Positions 1 to 8,047 of a stretch of DNA of 58,139 bases are shown here, piece after piece; within the stretch, counting starts at the first letter, position 1; every line of letters starts with the position of its first letter. A program made the position numbers and the translations under genes. The notes below the pieces were generated by a model, which saw only the letters and a list, made by a program, of their open reading frames with translations, ran no database searches and had not been told where the DNA came from. The DNA is from Paenibacillus elgii NBRC 100335 (GTDB lineage Bacteria > Bacillota > Bacilli > Paenibacillales > NBRC-103111), in NCBI RefSeq assembly GCF_004000865.1, contig NZ_BIMB01000046.1:1-58139 (forward strand), in the 5' to 3' direction.

Positions 1-280
1 TAGATTTATAATCTTGTTCAAGATATTCATCCGCATCAAGCGCTAATATCCTATCCCCTGTTGCATGTTCTAGTGCAAAATTTCGAGCTGCAGCAAAATC
101 ATCTATCTATTCAAAGTCGTATACTTTGGCTCCGTAGCGGAGTGCAATCTCCTTCGTTAAGTCTTGAGAGCCTGTGTCTGCAATGATAATCTCATCGACC
201 ATCTGTTTTACGCTTTGTAAGCAACGTGAAAGCGATTTTTCCTCATTTTTTACAATCATAACTAATGAGACAGTAGACAT
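1..280 (-). pseudogene. GT2 glycosyltransferase, in-frame TAG, 3' part beyond window
   Basis: The minus strand encodes the N-terminal part of a family-2 glycosyltransferase: MIVKNEE, then DTGSQDLT, then after YDFE an amber codon (109..107), then IDDFAAARN and the metal-binding ALDADEY in the same frame. The two intact relatives in this window have Trp at the stop position ([26 protein letters not shown]), so one G-to-A change of TGG to TAG explains the break. The frame stays open to the window edge, so the lesion looks recent; a sequencing error or a live suppressed codon is also possible. I place the start at the ATG at 280 because AAAGGG lies about 12 bases upstream; the ATG at 292 abuts that ribosome site. 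It is divergent from the next glycosyltransferase and AT-rich. The function, probably glycosylation of flagellin or an envelope protein, is inferred from the neighbours. Confidence 0.8.
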
Positions 281-465
281 AATTAGAATCATCCCTTTCA
301 GGCATTTTTGAAAACGTTGAATCTTTCCTGCTAATACGATATAGCTTCACATTTATATCAAATACAGCTAGTAGTAACCTCTCACTACTTATCCAGCATA
401 TTCCTATTTTGATCGATTATTTGGTATATCGACAATTTAAAAGAGCAAATGAAGCTGTTTTTATT

Positions 466-491
466 TAGAAAAACCCATCATTTGTCGATAA
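466..491 (+). promoter_or_regulatory. Possible SigD-type promoter for the glycosyltransferase gene
   Basis: TAGA (466-469), 14 bases, GTCGATAA (484-491) resembles the SigD pattern TAAA-N14-16-GCCGATAT, 30 bases ahead of the start codon. The -35 has one mismatch and the spacing is at the short end, so this is weaker than the fliD, hag and flgM matches. The rest of the divergent region 281-465 is AT-rich and shows no other clear element. Confidence 0.3.
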
Positions 492-520
492 AAGAGATAT
501 ACGTTCTTTTAGGAGGAACC

Positions 521-2455
521 ATGGACAAATTAATATCATTATGCATGATAGTCAAAAACGAAGAAAAAACGTTACAAAGGTGTTTAGAAAGTGTTAGTGG
601 ACTTGCAGATGAAATAATTATTGTAGATACTGGTTCAACGGACTCCACGAAAGAGATCGCTTTTAAATACACACAAATGGTCTATGATTTTAAATGGATC
701 AACGACTTTGCTGCGGCCCGCAACGAGTCAATTCGTCAAGCTACCGGACGATGGATTCTTTGGCTTGATGCTGATGAATATGTTGAAAAGGAGTTAAATA
801 GCGAACTTAGACAATTCCTAGGCCAGCTGGATCACTTATCGCAGCCTACAGGTATTTTACTTCCTATTTTAAATATCGTTGGGTCTACAGAAATGGATAG
901 CACTGGCCTAGTAGAATCAAATTCAGTGCGTATTTTTTCAAATTATCATAATCTTTTCTTCCAAGGAGCCATCCATGAGCAAGTAGTAAGTCCAGACAAA
1001 GAAATCGATCATATGAATCATTCGTTTTATATCTATCACTCTGGATATACCAACGAAACAAGTACCGCAAAGAATAAATCAACGCGAAACCTCCAGATTT
1101 TCGAAGAACTGAAACGAAAAAATCAACTAAGTACACCCTACGACTTTTTTACACTGGCAAATGAATATTTTCATGCAAATGATCTTCGAAAAGCGTTATA
1201 CTACTATGAAAAAGCGTTGCGTAAATGTAAAGACAATAATAATTGGCTTCCTCATTGTTTTGATCGGATGATACGTATATATGATAAATTAAACAGATAT
1301 AAGGAAGCTTTCCAAATCACTGAGGAATGTCTAAAAAAATACCCTAACTATTCCGACTTCCACACTATTAAAGGATTTCTATTTGATACATTTGGGTATT
1401 ACCAAAAATCGCAAAGTTTAATGGAAAAGAGCATTCAACTAGCGGAAGAAAATGAAGCAGGTGATCAAAAATATTGGTTGATTCATTTGGAATACGGAAA
1501 ACTTATGCCTTATCGAAAATTAGTTGAAATTTATTATAGGCAACGTAACTTACCTAAGACAGTGTTCGCTCTAACGAAAATATTAAACATTGATCCTAAG
1601 CAGTATTATTCCTTACATCAGCTAGTTCATTTATTGGTACAGAGGGAAAGTGACACAGATATTATTTCATTTCTAGAAAAATTGTATCCCAAAAAACAAA
1701 AATTCAATTGCCTATTGCTGTATCAAACTTTCCTTCATCTGGGACATCCTGCCTTGTGTCAATTTTACTACAACCTTTGCACTGAAAACGAAATCCAGCT
1801 TTCAAACTCAGATTTGCTTCTTTATAATCTCATAATGAAGGATCGAAGCGAATTTGCAAGCTTGGCTGAGAAAACTAACTTCTCAACTGAATCTTATGAG
1901 ACACAAAAATTGGCTTTATTGAGTGCATTAACATGGAACGACATATCATTCCTTGACCCTCTTCACGAGAGCGATGATCCGGAAATCACTAAGCTTCACG
2001 CTTTAGGGAAAATTCTCCTGGATGATTCAGCTAGCGACCTCTCTAACGAAGAAGATTTGCTTTACATAATACTGACGGATTTGTTTAATATTCAGTCCTT
2101 TGAAGCGTATGATCTGCTTGTTAAACGTTGTATAACGCCTTCTCTCATCAACAAGCTTGGGCACTATTTTTACAAACAAAATTATGTAGAGATGGCCGTG
2201 GAGTATTACTCGATTTTGATTGATAATAACGAATTAGATGTTGTTGGCTATATTAATTTGGCCATGTTACATCTTTATGAGGGTGATCCACAGGAAGGTC
2301 TCCGTTTTCTTGCCCAAGCTATAGAATTAGAACCGGAGCATATGCCATTTTATGGAATCTGGCTAGAGCATTGTACCGATGCCGACCTTAATCAAAAGTA
2401 TAAAAAACAATTCGACAATTACTTTCCCGGCTACAGAAGCATCCCTATTAGTTAA
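521..2455 (+). CDS. GT2 glycosyltransferase with C-terminal TPR repeats
   Basis: A 644-residue cytoplasmic protein. Residues 1-100 form a GT-A family-2 nucleotide-sugar binding domain: CMIVKNEE at 8-15, DTGSTD at 36-41, NDFAAARN at 61-68 and the metal-binding LDADE at 82-86. From about residue 200 onward it is built of helical tetratricopeptide-like repeats, with a clear final pair at about 560-620. The frame opens further upstream, but AGGAGG at 511-516 places the start at the ATG at 521. It sits directly before fliD on the same strand and is related to the broken gene at 1-280 and to the gene at 5748-6800. GT2-TPR proteins next to flagellin genes often glycosylate flagellin; that role is inferred here, and the acceptor and sugar are unknown. 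It is AT-rich, like the rest of this block. Confidence 0.85.
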   Translation: MDKLISLCMIVKNEEKTLQRCLESVSGLADEIIIVDTGSTDSTKEIAFKYTQMVYDFKWINDFAAARNESIRQATGRWILWLDADEYVEKELNSELRQFLGQLDHLSQPTGILLPILNIVGSTEMDSTGLVESNSVRIFSNYHNLFFQGAIHEQVVSPDKEIDHMNHSFYIYHSGYTNETSTAKNKSTRNLQIFEELKRKNQLSTPYDFFTLANEYFHANDLRKALYYYEKALRKCKDNNNWLPHCFDRMIRIYDKLNRYKEAFQITEECLKKYPNYSDFHTIKGFLFDTFGYYQKSQSLMEKSIQLAEENEAGDQKYWLIHLEYGKLMPYRKLVEIYYRQRNLPKTVFALTKILNIDPKQYYSLHQLVHLLVQRESDTDIISFLEKLYPKKQKFNCLLLYQTFLHLGHPALCQFYYNLCTENEIQLSNSDLLLYNLIMKDRSEFASLAEKTNFSTESYETQKLALLSALTWNDISFLDPLHESDDPEITKLHALGKILLDDSASDLSNEEDLLYIILTDLFNIQSFEAYDLLVKRCITPSLINKLGHYFYKQNYVEMAVEYYSILIDNNELDVVGYINLAMLHLYEGDPQEGLRFLAQAIELEPEHMPFYGIWLEHCTDADLNQKYKKQFDNYFPGYRSIPIS

Positions 2456-2479
2456 GGACAGGATAAATAAGATTATCTC

Positions 2480-2507
2480 TAAAGTATCAGATATAATTAT
2501 TCGATAA
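2480..2507 (+). promoter_or_regulatory. SigD-type promoter of fliD
   Basis: TAAA (2480-2483), 16 bases, TTCGATAA (2500-2507) fits the flagellar sigma factor pattern TAAA-N14-16-GCCGATAT. The spacing equals that of the hag and flgM promoters in this window. It lies 53 bases before the fliD start, so fliD can be expressed independently of the glycosyltransferase upstream. Confidence 0.6.
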
Positions 2508-2560
2508 TAAAGATATGACATGTAATAACAAATTGTAATTCATTGGGAGGGAACAGAGTT

Positions 2561-4429
2561 ATGGTAACAAGGGTATCAGGAATTGGATCGGGTATGGATA
2601 TTGAAGGTCTGGTTACAAAGCTCATGACAGCCGAAAGAGCACCGTTAAATAAACTCAGTCAGAAACAACAATCTTTGACATGGAAAACTCAAGCGTATCG
2701 CGATATTAATGTCAAACTGTCCGCATTTCGCGACTCGATCTCCACTCTTCGTTTTGGAAGTGGGTGGGGAAAAACGAAAGCAACTTCTTCTAACGAGTCA
2801 CTGGTTAGTGTAACGGCTGCAACTACAAATGCGATTACAGCAACAAGAAAAATTGTTGTTAACAGCCTGGCTCAAACCGGAAGTCTTCATAGTTCGGCAC
2901 AAATTTCGAATGCGGGGTTAGCTTCCAGCGGACCAGTAACGGATTACAATATTGACGGAACCAATAACCAGTTCAGAATCACTCTGAATGGTGTATCTAA
3001 GACGATTACCATTCCAAATGGTTCCTACACGAATAATATCCCTAAAGACAGCCAAGATTTTGGCGATGCAATACAAAAAGCTGTTGATAGTGCCTTTGGG
3101 GCTAACCAGATTAAAGTTCAGTTGGATAAAACGACAAATGTATTGAGTCTTTCTCCAGCGGGATCTTCCGGATTTGAACCTCAGCTTATCGTCAATTCCA
3201 TTGCTAACAATGGAGGACTAACCAAACTAGGTTTGACGGATGGACAAGCATACAAGTTTGACGTGAGCGCCAAATTATCCTCCCAAACAAGCAAGATTCA
3301 AGGCGGAGTAAACTTTAACGCGGGCACCTTCACAATTAACGGCCAGACGATTAGCGTAGATCCCAACTCGGATTCTCTAAGTTCGATTATAGATAAAGTA
3401 AATAACTCTGCCGCTGGCGTAACGATGTCGTATGATTCGATTGCCGATCGAATCACGATCAATACTAAAAATACAGGCGCAAATGCTACGGTTGAGTTTT
3501 CCAACGACTCCACCAATTTCCTGAAGAATTTTAAGTTAGGTTTAGTTCCCCAAGCTGGTGATCCAAGTAAATACGAAAACTATACTCCGGGTCAGAATGC
3601 CAAAGTTGTAATTGACGGCATTGGAACAGAATATACATCAAACTCGTTTACCAACAATGGGATAAACTATAGTCTTCGTAATGTTACGGATGCTAACGGC
3701 GTTACAGTTAATGCCAGCCCCGATAACGATGCTACGTTCAATATTATTAATGACTTTGCCAAAGCATATAACGATTTGTTAGGTAGCTTGAGTACTCTAC
3801 TGAACGAACCCAAATATCGCAGTTATCAGCCTCTTACAAGCGATCAAAAAGACTCTATGAAAGATGACGAAATTAAAAATTGGGAACTAAAAGCAAAAAG
3901 TGGCTTGCTTGCTGGGGATATACATTTGGCTAAAATTCGGGATAGCTTGCGTGAAACCGTCTATTCTACAGTTTCAGATCTCCCCGAAGAAACTAACGCT
4001 TTGTTTAAAATCGGTATCACAACCAAACCGTTCGTTCTTAAAGACTATGCTAATAACGGCAAACTCCAAATCGATCAAACCGCACTTAAAGACGCTATCG
4101 CTAAAGATCCGCAAGCCGTCATTAATCTGTTTACAAAAGTATCGGCTTCCGACACTCCGAGCGATAAGGGTATTATGCAGCAAATGTATGAATCGGCAAC
4201 GAATATGATTACGAATATTATGAAAACTGCCGGGAATCAAACCAATACCTTTGATAATGTTTCGTTTACACTCGGAGAGCAGATTAATTCCTTAAACCTA
4301 AAAATGGGGGACTGGAAAAATAAGCTAACTAAAAAGGAAGACTATTATTATAAAATGTTCTCTAGAATGGACACTGCAATTGCTAATAGTAATTCAACAA
4401 TATCCTGGTTACAAAGTAAACTTGGTTAA
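2561..4429 (+). CDS. fliD: Flagellar filament cap protein FliD (HAP2)
   Basis: A 622-residue capping protein that sits at the filament tip and guides flagellin assembly after export. The N-terminus VSGIGSGMDIEGLVTKLM is the FliD_N signature. The C-terminal 200 residues carry the FliD_C pattern, including LKDAIAKDPQAVINLF and a heptad-rich tail ending in a predicted coiled coil; the middle is the variable outer domain. The reading frame opens at a TTG at 2543 inside the ribosome site, but GGGAGGGAAC just upstream points to ATG 2561. It is monocistronic, with its own SigD-like promoter and terminator. In Bacillus subtilis fliD lies between flaG and fliS in one operon; here it is on the opposite strand and converges on fliT, which indicates a local inversion or relocation. 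Confidence 0.95.
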   Translation: MVTRVSGIGSGMDIEGLVTKLMTAERAPLNKLSQKQQSLTWKTQAYRDINVKLSAFRDSISTLRFGSGWGKTKATSSNESLVSVTAATTNAITATRKIVVNSLAQTGSLHSSAQISNAGLASSGPVTDYNIDGTNNQFRITLNGVSKTITIPNGSYTNNIPKDSQDFGDAIQKAVDSAFGANQIKVQLDKTTNVLSLSPAGSSGFEPQLIVNSIANNGGLTKLGLTDGQAYKFDVSAKLSSQTSKIQGGVNFNAGTFTINGQTISVDPNSDSLSSIIDKVNNSAAGVTMSYDSIADRITINTKNTGANATVEFSNDSTNFLKNFKLGLVPQAGDPSKYENYTPGQNAKVVIDGIGTEYTSNSFTNNGINYSLRNVTDANGVTVNASPDNDATFNIINDFAKAYNDLLGSLSTLLNEPKYRSYQPLTSDQKDSMKDDEIKNWELKAKSGLLAGDIHLAKIRDSLRETVYSTVSDLPEETNALFKIGITTKPFVLKDYANNGKLQIDQTALKDAIAKDPQAVINLFTKVSASDTPSDKGIMQQMYESATNMITNIMKTAGNQTNTFDNVSFTLGEQINSLNLKMGDWKNKLTKKEDYYYKMFSRMDTAIANSNSTISWLQSKLG

Positions 4430-4437
4430 AACTCGCA

Positions 4438-4475
4438 AAGAATCGTGTAGATACTTTCTATACGGTTCTTTTTTG
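4438..4475 (+). terminator. Rho-independent terminator of fliD
   Basis: A 14-bp stem (4438-4451 with 4457-4470, G-U pairs included) with loop TACTT is followed by a run of T. It begins 8 bases after the fliD stop codon. Confidence 0.85.
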
Positions 4476-4479
4476 TGCG

Positions 4480-4518
4480 CCAAATAAAATAGGCTGAGGG
4501 AAAACTCCGCCCTCAACC
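4480..4518 (-). terminator. Probable terminator of flaG-fliS-fliT
   Basis: On the minus strand a 9-bp stem (4518-4510 with 4500-4492, one G-U pair) is followed by TATTTTATTT. It sits 15 bases past the fliT stop, back to back with the fliD terminator. The U tract is interrupted, so it may be weak. Confidence 0.55.
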
Positions 4519-4533
4519 CGCTATATATCTACT

Positions 4534-4902
4534 TCATTTTTGTTCATCTACAAAATAACCCTCTGTCTGAGCATAATAGCTTTGATAGCGTTGATTGGCC
4601 ATGCTTGCATTTTTAAAGCTTTGGATCTGGAAAGCAAACTCTGCATAGTGAGACTGTAGCTTAGCCATAAAAATTTGCTCCAGTTCTAAGCATTCTTGAA
4701 GCAGCTTAATTAAATTATGGGGTAACGGGTTTTGGGGATTGCGATCAAATAACTCATCTACCGACGCTCGGAGAGAGTTTTGCTTCAATTGAAGCTCTTC
4801 CAATAGAGGGACGTTTTCTTCGGTTATTTCCAGGTTAATTAATTGCTGAGATACTTCCTTCATGTTTTGAAACAACTGTTCGATCGAAATCATCCCCATC
4901 AT
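4534..4902 (-). CDS. fliT: FliT-like flagellar chaperone
   Basis: A 122-residue, mostly helical acidic protein in the FliT position directly after fliS. FliT proteins bind exported filament parts such as FliD before secretion. Sequence identity in this family is low, so the call rests on size, helical content and operon position. The ATG at 4902 overlaps the fliS stop in an ATGA junction, which implies translational coupling; a second ATG lies nine bases on, and the longer open frame upstream is just fliS read in another frame. It is the last gene of flaG-fliS-fliT and converges on fliD, its likely client. Confidence is high that it is a gene and moderate for the name. Confidence 0.7.
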   Translation of the reverse strand: MMGMISIEQLFQNMKEVSQQLINLEITEENVPLLEELQLKQNSLRASVDELFDRNPQNPLPHNLIKLLQECLELEQIFMAKLQSHYAEFAFQIQSFKNASMANQRYQSYYAQTEGYFVDEQK

Positions 4903-5291
4903 ACGGTTACCTGAGTATTGCCCGACTTCACTTCCTTTAATGCCTGAACCCATGTATCCCTAAGTTCTGTCATCATATCGAGAACCAGTTGAATATTTTC
5001 AACTTCCAGCTTAATGTTTGCTTTTATTAGACGGTCTTTCATAAATTGATAAAGGCTGAACAAATTTTGCGAGATTTCGTACTCCATTTTTAAAGTAATC
5101 ATCAGTTCATCAATGATGTCAATAGCTCTTTTTATATTATTGTTTTTTCCTTCATAATTTTTTTGCTGGATACATTCGCCTGCCTGCTTAGTGAATTTGA
5201 TACAACCATTAAACAGCATTAAGGTAAGTTCCCCTGGATGAGCTGTATTCACTTGGGTTTTGAGATACAAATTCTGCGCTTGATTGTTCAT
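4899..5291 (-). CDS. fliS: Flagellin-specific export chaperone FliS
   Basis: A 130-residue cytoplasmic four-helix-bundle protein that binds the C-terminus of flagellin, prevents premature polymerisation and delivers it to the export gate. Family features seen are the N-terminal YLKTQVNTAHPGELTLMLFNG, conserved in FliS, and the helix IKRAIDIIDELMITL. Length is typical. In Bacillus the FliS-FliW-CsrA set tunes flagellin synthesis to secretion, and all three are encoded within 4 kb here. It lies 6 bases after flaG and overlaps the next gene by 4 bases, consistent with one transcript. Confidence 0.93.
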   Translation of the reverse strand: MNNQAQNLYLKTQVNTAHPGELTLMLFNGCIKFTKQAGECIQQKNYEGKNNNIKRAIDIIDELMITLKMEYEISQNLFSLYQFMKDRLIKANIKLEVENIQLVLDMMTELRDTWVQALKEVKSGNTQVTV

Positions 5292-5297
5292 CCTTGG

Positions 5298-5678
5298 TTA
5301 CCTCTTTTCATCAATTATACGTCCGTTAAGCTCTTGCAGTTTATCTATGAGATCCAGCAATTTTTCAGGTGGTATTTCACGTATAACTTCCTTCGTTTCC
5401 GTGTTAATAACTTTAACCAAAATATCCCCACTCGGTTTGTGAATACTATACTGCACATGAGTCGGAATACCAGCTAAGGTTTTATTCGCACGCTCGATCG
5501 CTTTCACAAGTGCTTCTTCCGAAATAGACAATTCAAACTTTTCTTTATGCATAAGCTCAACTGATGATTGTGGTACAGGCGCTACTTGCGCTGAAGACAT
5601 ACTAGTAATAGATTCCGTACTTACAGTTTGATTATGGATCAGTCCATTTGAATTCAAGTTTGCCGATTGAATGGACAT
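5298..5678 (-). CDS. flaG: FlaG family protein
   Basis: A 126-residue FlaG-family protein. The conserved half is C-terminal: IHKPSGDILVKVINTETKEVI followed by REIPPEKLLDL, preceded by a variable Ser/Gln-rich N-terminus. FlaG proteins influence filament length in several bacteria; the mechanism is not settled. The start is the ATG at 5678, with GGGAGGGT just upstream; the open frame before it is leader and overlaps the promoter. It is first in the flaG-fliS-fliT unit. Confidence 0.88.
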   Translation of the reverse strand: MSIQSANLNSNGLIHNQTVSTESITSMSSAQVAPVPQSSVELMHKEKFELSISEEALVKAIERANKTLAGIPTHVQYSIHKPSGDILVKVINTETKEVIREIPPEKLLDLIDKLQELNGRIIDEKR

Positions 5679-5715
5679 ATTTTCTACCCTCCCTATAAAA
5701 ATGTTTATATAATAT

Positions 5716-5741
5716 ATATCGTGTTTGTTAGGCAAATTTTA
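5716..5741 (-). promoter_or_regulatory. Candidate SigD-type promoter of flaG-fliS-fliT
   Basis: On the minus strand TAAA (5741-5738), 14 bases, CACGATAT (5723-5716). The -10 matches GCCGATAT at six of eight positions; the spacing is shorter than the 16 bases of the other examples here. It lies 38 bases before the flaG start. Confidence 0.45.
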
Positions 5742-5747
5742 AAGATC

Positions 5748-6800
5748 TTAGTTCATTTTTAGTATTCTTTCCTCCGCCGGCCGATAATGCGATGAAGCAG
5801 CTTGAGTATAATATTTCATTGCATTCAGTTTATTGCCGGTTATTTCATAGTAAACCCCTAAATTGTAGGCTGCTTTAAAGCTCCCTACTCCCTTAACGGA
5901 AGAGTATTTAGATGTCTCCCCCATTTGAAGAGCTCTCAAAAAATAATTTTCTACATTTTTGATTTTCCCGGTTTCCATAGCTAGCAGTCCTAAAATAAAC
6001 TGTAAATCTGGAAAATCGGTATATATATACGCAAAGGGCTCAAGCAACTCTTCAGCCATCTTACTTTGACCCAATTCCTTCAATACATAACCAAGCATAA
6101 CTAGCATAACAGGGTAATATAGTTTATTCTGTTCGTTAATTTGCAAGCAGCGCTCAAAGGCGTCCAAAGCCTGGTACCATTCACCGATCGAATAATAGAG
6201 CTTTCCAAGCTGATAAAGCATATAACCGTCTTCTGGGTATAACAGCAAATGCTGCTGGTATTGTTCTAAATACCGTTCGGTTTTCGAGCCGCTAGAGTAC
6301 ATTTCTTCGTTGTAACCATAGTGATATATCGTTACTTCTGTACTTTCAAAATCCGCAGGTTTTCCATTATAATAAACGGTTTCATGAACTGTTCCATAGA
6401 AATAGAATTCTTTACGATTAGGAAAAAAACGAACCATTCGATGTTTATGCCGTTCATCCTTAATGATATTTTCGATATTTATCGTACCGGCTATATTAGG
6501 ATATCGGTTTAGAAAAAGTTGAATTTGCTGTTCGGTATCACTCGCTAAAACTTCATCCGCATCAAGGACAAGAATATACCGTCCTTTTGCCAAAGAAATG
6601 GAATGGTTTCTTGCCGCGGAAAAGTCATTGTTCCATTGGAAAGTACTCACTGTTGCTAAATTTTCTTTGGCTATTTCAACCGTTCTATCCGCAGATCCTG
6701 TGTCAACAACGATCTTCTCAAAAGAAGCAGGAATACTCTGTAAAGCACGTTCCAAATGTGCCTCTTCATTACGTACAATCATACAAACACTTACAAGCAC
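5748..6800 (-). CDS. GT2 glycosyltransferase with TPR repeats, downstream of flagellin
   Basis: A 350-residue cytoplasmic protein. The N-terminal GT2 domain shows CMIVRNEE at 6-13, DTGSADRT at 33-40, WNNDFSAARN at 56-65 and LDADE at 79-83. From about residue 190 there are tetratricopeptide repeats, for example YQLGKLYYSIGEWYQALDAF. The frame runs open up to 6842, but those first codons lie inside the flagellin terminator. A GTG at 6800 with AGGGG seven bases upstream is the likely start. It is transcribed by read-through past the hag terminator or from a local promoter I cannot identify. Flagellin glycosylation is the natural hypothesis from position and family; the target is not shown by the sequence. 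Confidence 0.85.
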   Translation of the reverse strand: MLVSVCMIVRNEEAHLERALQSIPASFEKIVVDTGSADRTVEIAKENLATVSTFQWNNDFSAARNHSISLAKGRYILVLDADEVLASDTEQQIQLFLNRYPNIAGTINIENIIKDERHKHRMVRFFPNRKEFYFYGTVHETVYYNGKPADFESTEVTIYHYGYNEEMYSSGSKTERYLEQYQQHLLLYPEDGYMLYQLGKLYYSIGEWYQALDAFERCLQINEQNKLYYPVMLVMLGYVLKELGQSKMAEELLEPFAYIYTDFPDLQFILGLLAMETGKIKNVENYFLRALQMGETSKYSSVKGVGSFKAAYNLGVYYEITGNKLNAMKYYTQAASSHYRPAEERILKMN

Positions 6801-6815
6801 GCTGTCACCCCTGTC

Positions 6816-6852
6816 TATAAAAAAGAAGCCCATTGAATACAATGGGCTTCTT
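6816..6852 (-). terminator. Strong terminator of hag
   Basis: A perfect 11-bp stem (6850-6840 with 6835-6825) closes a 4-base loop and is followed on the minus strand by TTTTTTA, 16 bases past the hag stop. It separates very high flagellin expression from the glycosyltransferase. Confidence 0.92.
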
Positions 6853-6865
6853 CCAAAATGCCTTA

Positions 6866-7678
6866 TTAGCGAAGCAATTGAAGAACGCCTTGAGGAGCTT
6901 GGTTTGCTTGTGCCAACATGGATTGAGCTGCTTGCTGCAGAATGTTGAACTTGGTGTAAGTCATCATTTCTTTAGCCATATCTGTATCACGAATACGGGA
7001 CTCAGCAGCTTGCAAGTTCTCGGTAGTTGCACCCAAGTTGTTGAATACATGCTCCAATTGGTTTTGAGTAGCACCCAGTTCGGAACGAGCTGTGTTAACG
7101 GTGTTGATAGCCGTATCTACAGCACCCAATTGAGCTTTTGCATTAGCTTGGCTAGTGATATCGCCTAAAGAACCGACAACACTATTCAATTTCACTGTAT
7201 CCAATGCAACGCTAACTTGGACGCCAGAAGAATCTCCAGTTTGAATATCAACAGCGCTAGCGCCATCTTTCAACAAGTCAATACCGTTAAATTTCGTGTT
7301 GTTAGCAATGTCAGTGATGGCTGTTTTCAGTTTGCCATACTCTTTGTTCAGTGCATCGAGGTCGGAAGCGTTGTACGTACCGTTCGATGCTTGCGTAGCC
7401 AATTCCTTCATGCGAGTCAGCATGTCGGAAACTTCGTTCATTGCACCCTCAGCCGTTTGAACCAAGGATACGCCGTCTTGAGCGTTGCGTTGTGCTTGGC
7501 TCAAGGATTTGATTTGCGCGCGCATTTTCTCGGAGATCGAGAGGCCTGCAGCATCGTCAGCAGCACGGTTAATACGGTAACCGGAAGACAACTTCTCGCT
7601 GGATTTACCTTGTTGGATGTTGTTGAATTGCAGGTTACGGTGTGCGTTCATTGCGTTAAGATTGTGGTTGATAATCAT
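6866..7678 (-). CDS. hag: Flagellin
   Basis: The main filament protein: 270 residues, secreted through the flagellar export apparatus without a cleaved signal. The N-terminal D0/D1 signature (INHNLNAMNAHRN; LSSGYRINRAADDAAGLSIS) and the C-terminal one (ARSELGATQNQLEH; QAAQSMLAQANQAPQGVLQLL) are intact. Only a short central part separates them, so the outer D2/D3 domains are absent, as in other compact Firmicute flagellins. A strong GGGAGGAAC ribosome site precedes ATG 7678. It has its own SigD-like promoter, a structured leader with a CsrA-type hairpin and a strong terminator. csrA lies just upstream. Ser/Thr-rich D1 surfaces are plausible glycosylation sites for the adjacent glycosyltransferases (inference). 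Confidence 0.97.
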   Translation of the reverse strand: MIINHNLNAMNAHRNLQFNNIQQGKSSEKLSSGYRINRAADDAAGLSISEKMRAQIKSLSQAQRNAQDGVSLVQTAEGAMNEVSDMLTRMKELATQASNGTYNASDLDALNKEYGKLKTAITDIANNTKFNGIDLLKDGASAVDIQTGDSSGVQVSVALDTVKLNSVVGSLGDITSQANAKAQLGAVDTAINTVNTARSELGATQNQLEHVFNNLGATTENLQAAESRIRDTDMAKEMMTYTKFNILQQAAQSMLAQANQAPQGVLQLLR

Positions 7679-7708
7679 TTCTTGTTCCTCCCTGAATGTT
7701 TGAGATTT

Positions 7709-7722
7709 CCACTTCCATGTGG
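7709..7722 (-). promoter_or_regulatory. CsrA-binding hairpin in the hag leader
   Basis: In the hag mRNA leader, CCAC and GTGG pair around the hexaloop AUGGAA, giving ANGGAN, the loop form preferred by CsrA. A second GGA lies in the ribosome site (GGGAGGAAC). In B. subtilis CsrA blocks hag translation through two such sites, and FliW relieves this. csrA and fliW are the adjacent upstream genes here. Confidence 0.65.
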
Positions 7723-7748
7723 AGTAGGCTTTTAGCCTTACATTAGTT

Positions 7749-7776
7749 ATATCGGAAGAACCATTCGATATGTTTA
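7749..7776 (-). promoter_or_regulatory. SigD-type promoter of hag
   Basis: On the minus strand TAAA (7776-7773), 16 bases, TCCGATAT (7756-7749): seven of eight -10 bases match the SigD consensus. An A tract directly upstream could act as an UP element. The transcript would start about 60 bases before the start codon, long enough to include the CsrA hairpin and a smaller hairpin at 7726-7738. Confidence 0.8.
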
Positions 7777-7819
7777 GAGTTTTTTTTGTAATTCCTCGAA
7801 TTTTTTTTGATAATATAGT

Positions 7820-8047
7820 TTAATCTGTACGGGTAAGCTTTTTTAACTCTGCAAGATCCACATTCGATTCTGCGGCTTCTCGATTGCTTTGCTGAACTGC
7901 CAGCAATACTTCCTTTCTGAGAATATTCACCTCAGGAGGGGCAACAATACCGAGCTTAATCTGATCACCGTCTACTGCCGATATAATGATCTCGATATTA
8001 TTATTTATTATAATTGACTGGCCTTTTTTTCTAGTGAGAATTAGCAT
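7820..8047 (-). CDS. csrA: Carbon storage regulator CsrA, translational repressor
   Basis: A 75-residue RNA-binding dimer. MLILTRKKGQSIII and the second strand block IKLGIVAPPEVNILRKEV are the diagnostic CsrA residues, including the RNA-contacting basic positions. It represses flagellin translation by binding GGA hairpins at the hag ribosome site, and is antagonised by FliW. The start overlaps the fliW stop by 7 bases, so the two are translationally coupled. It ends the flgM-flgN-flgK-flgL-DUF6470-fliW-csrA unit. The tail after residue 60 is charged and variable. Confidence 0.95.
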   Translation of the reverse strand: MLILTRKKGQSIIINNNIEIIISAVDGDQIKLGIVAPPEVNILRKEVLLAVQQSNREAAESNVDLAELKKLTRTD

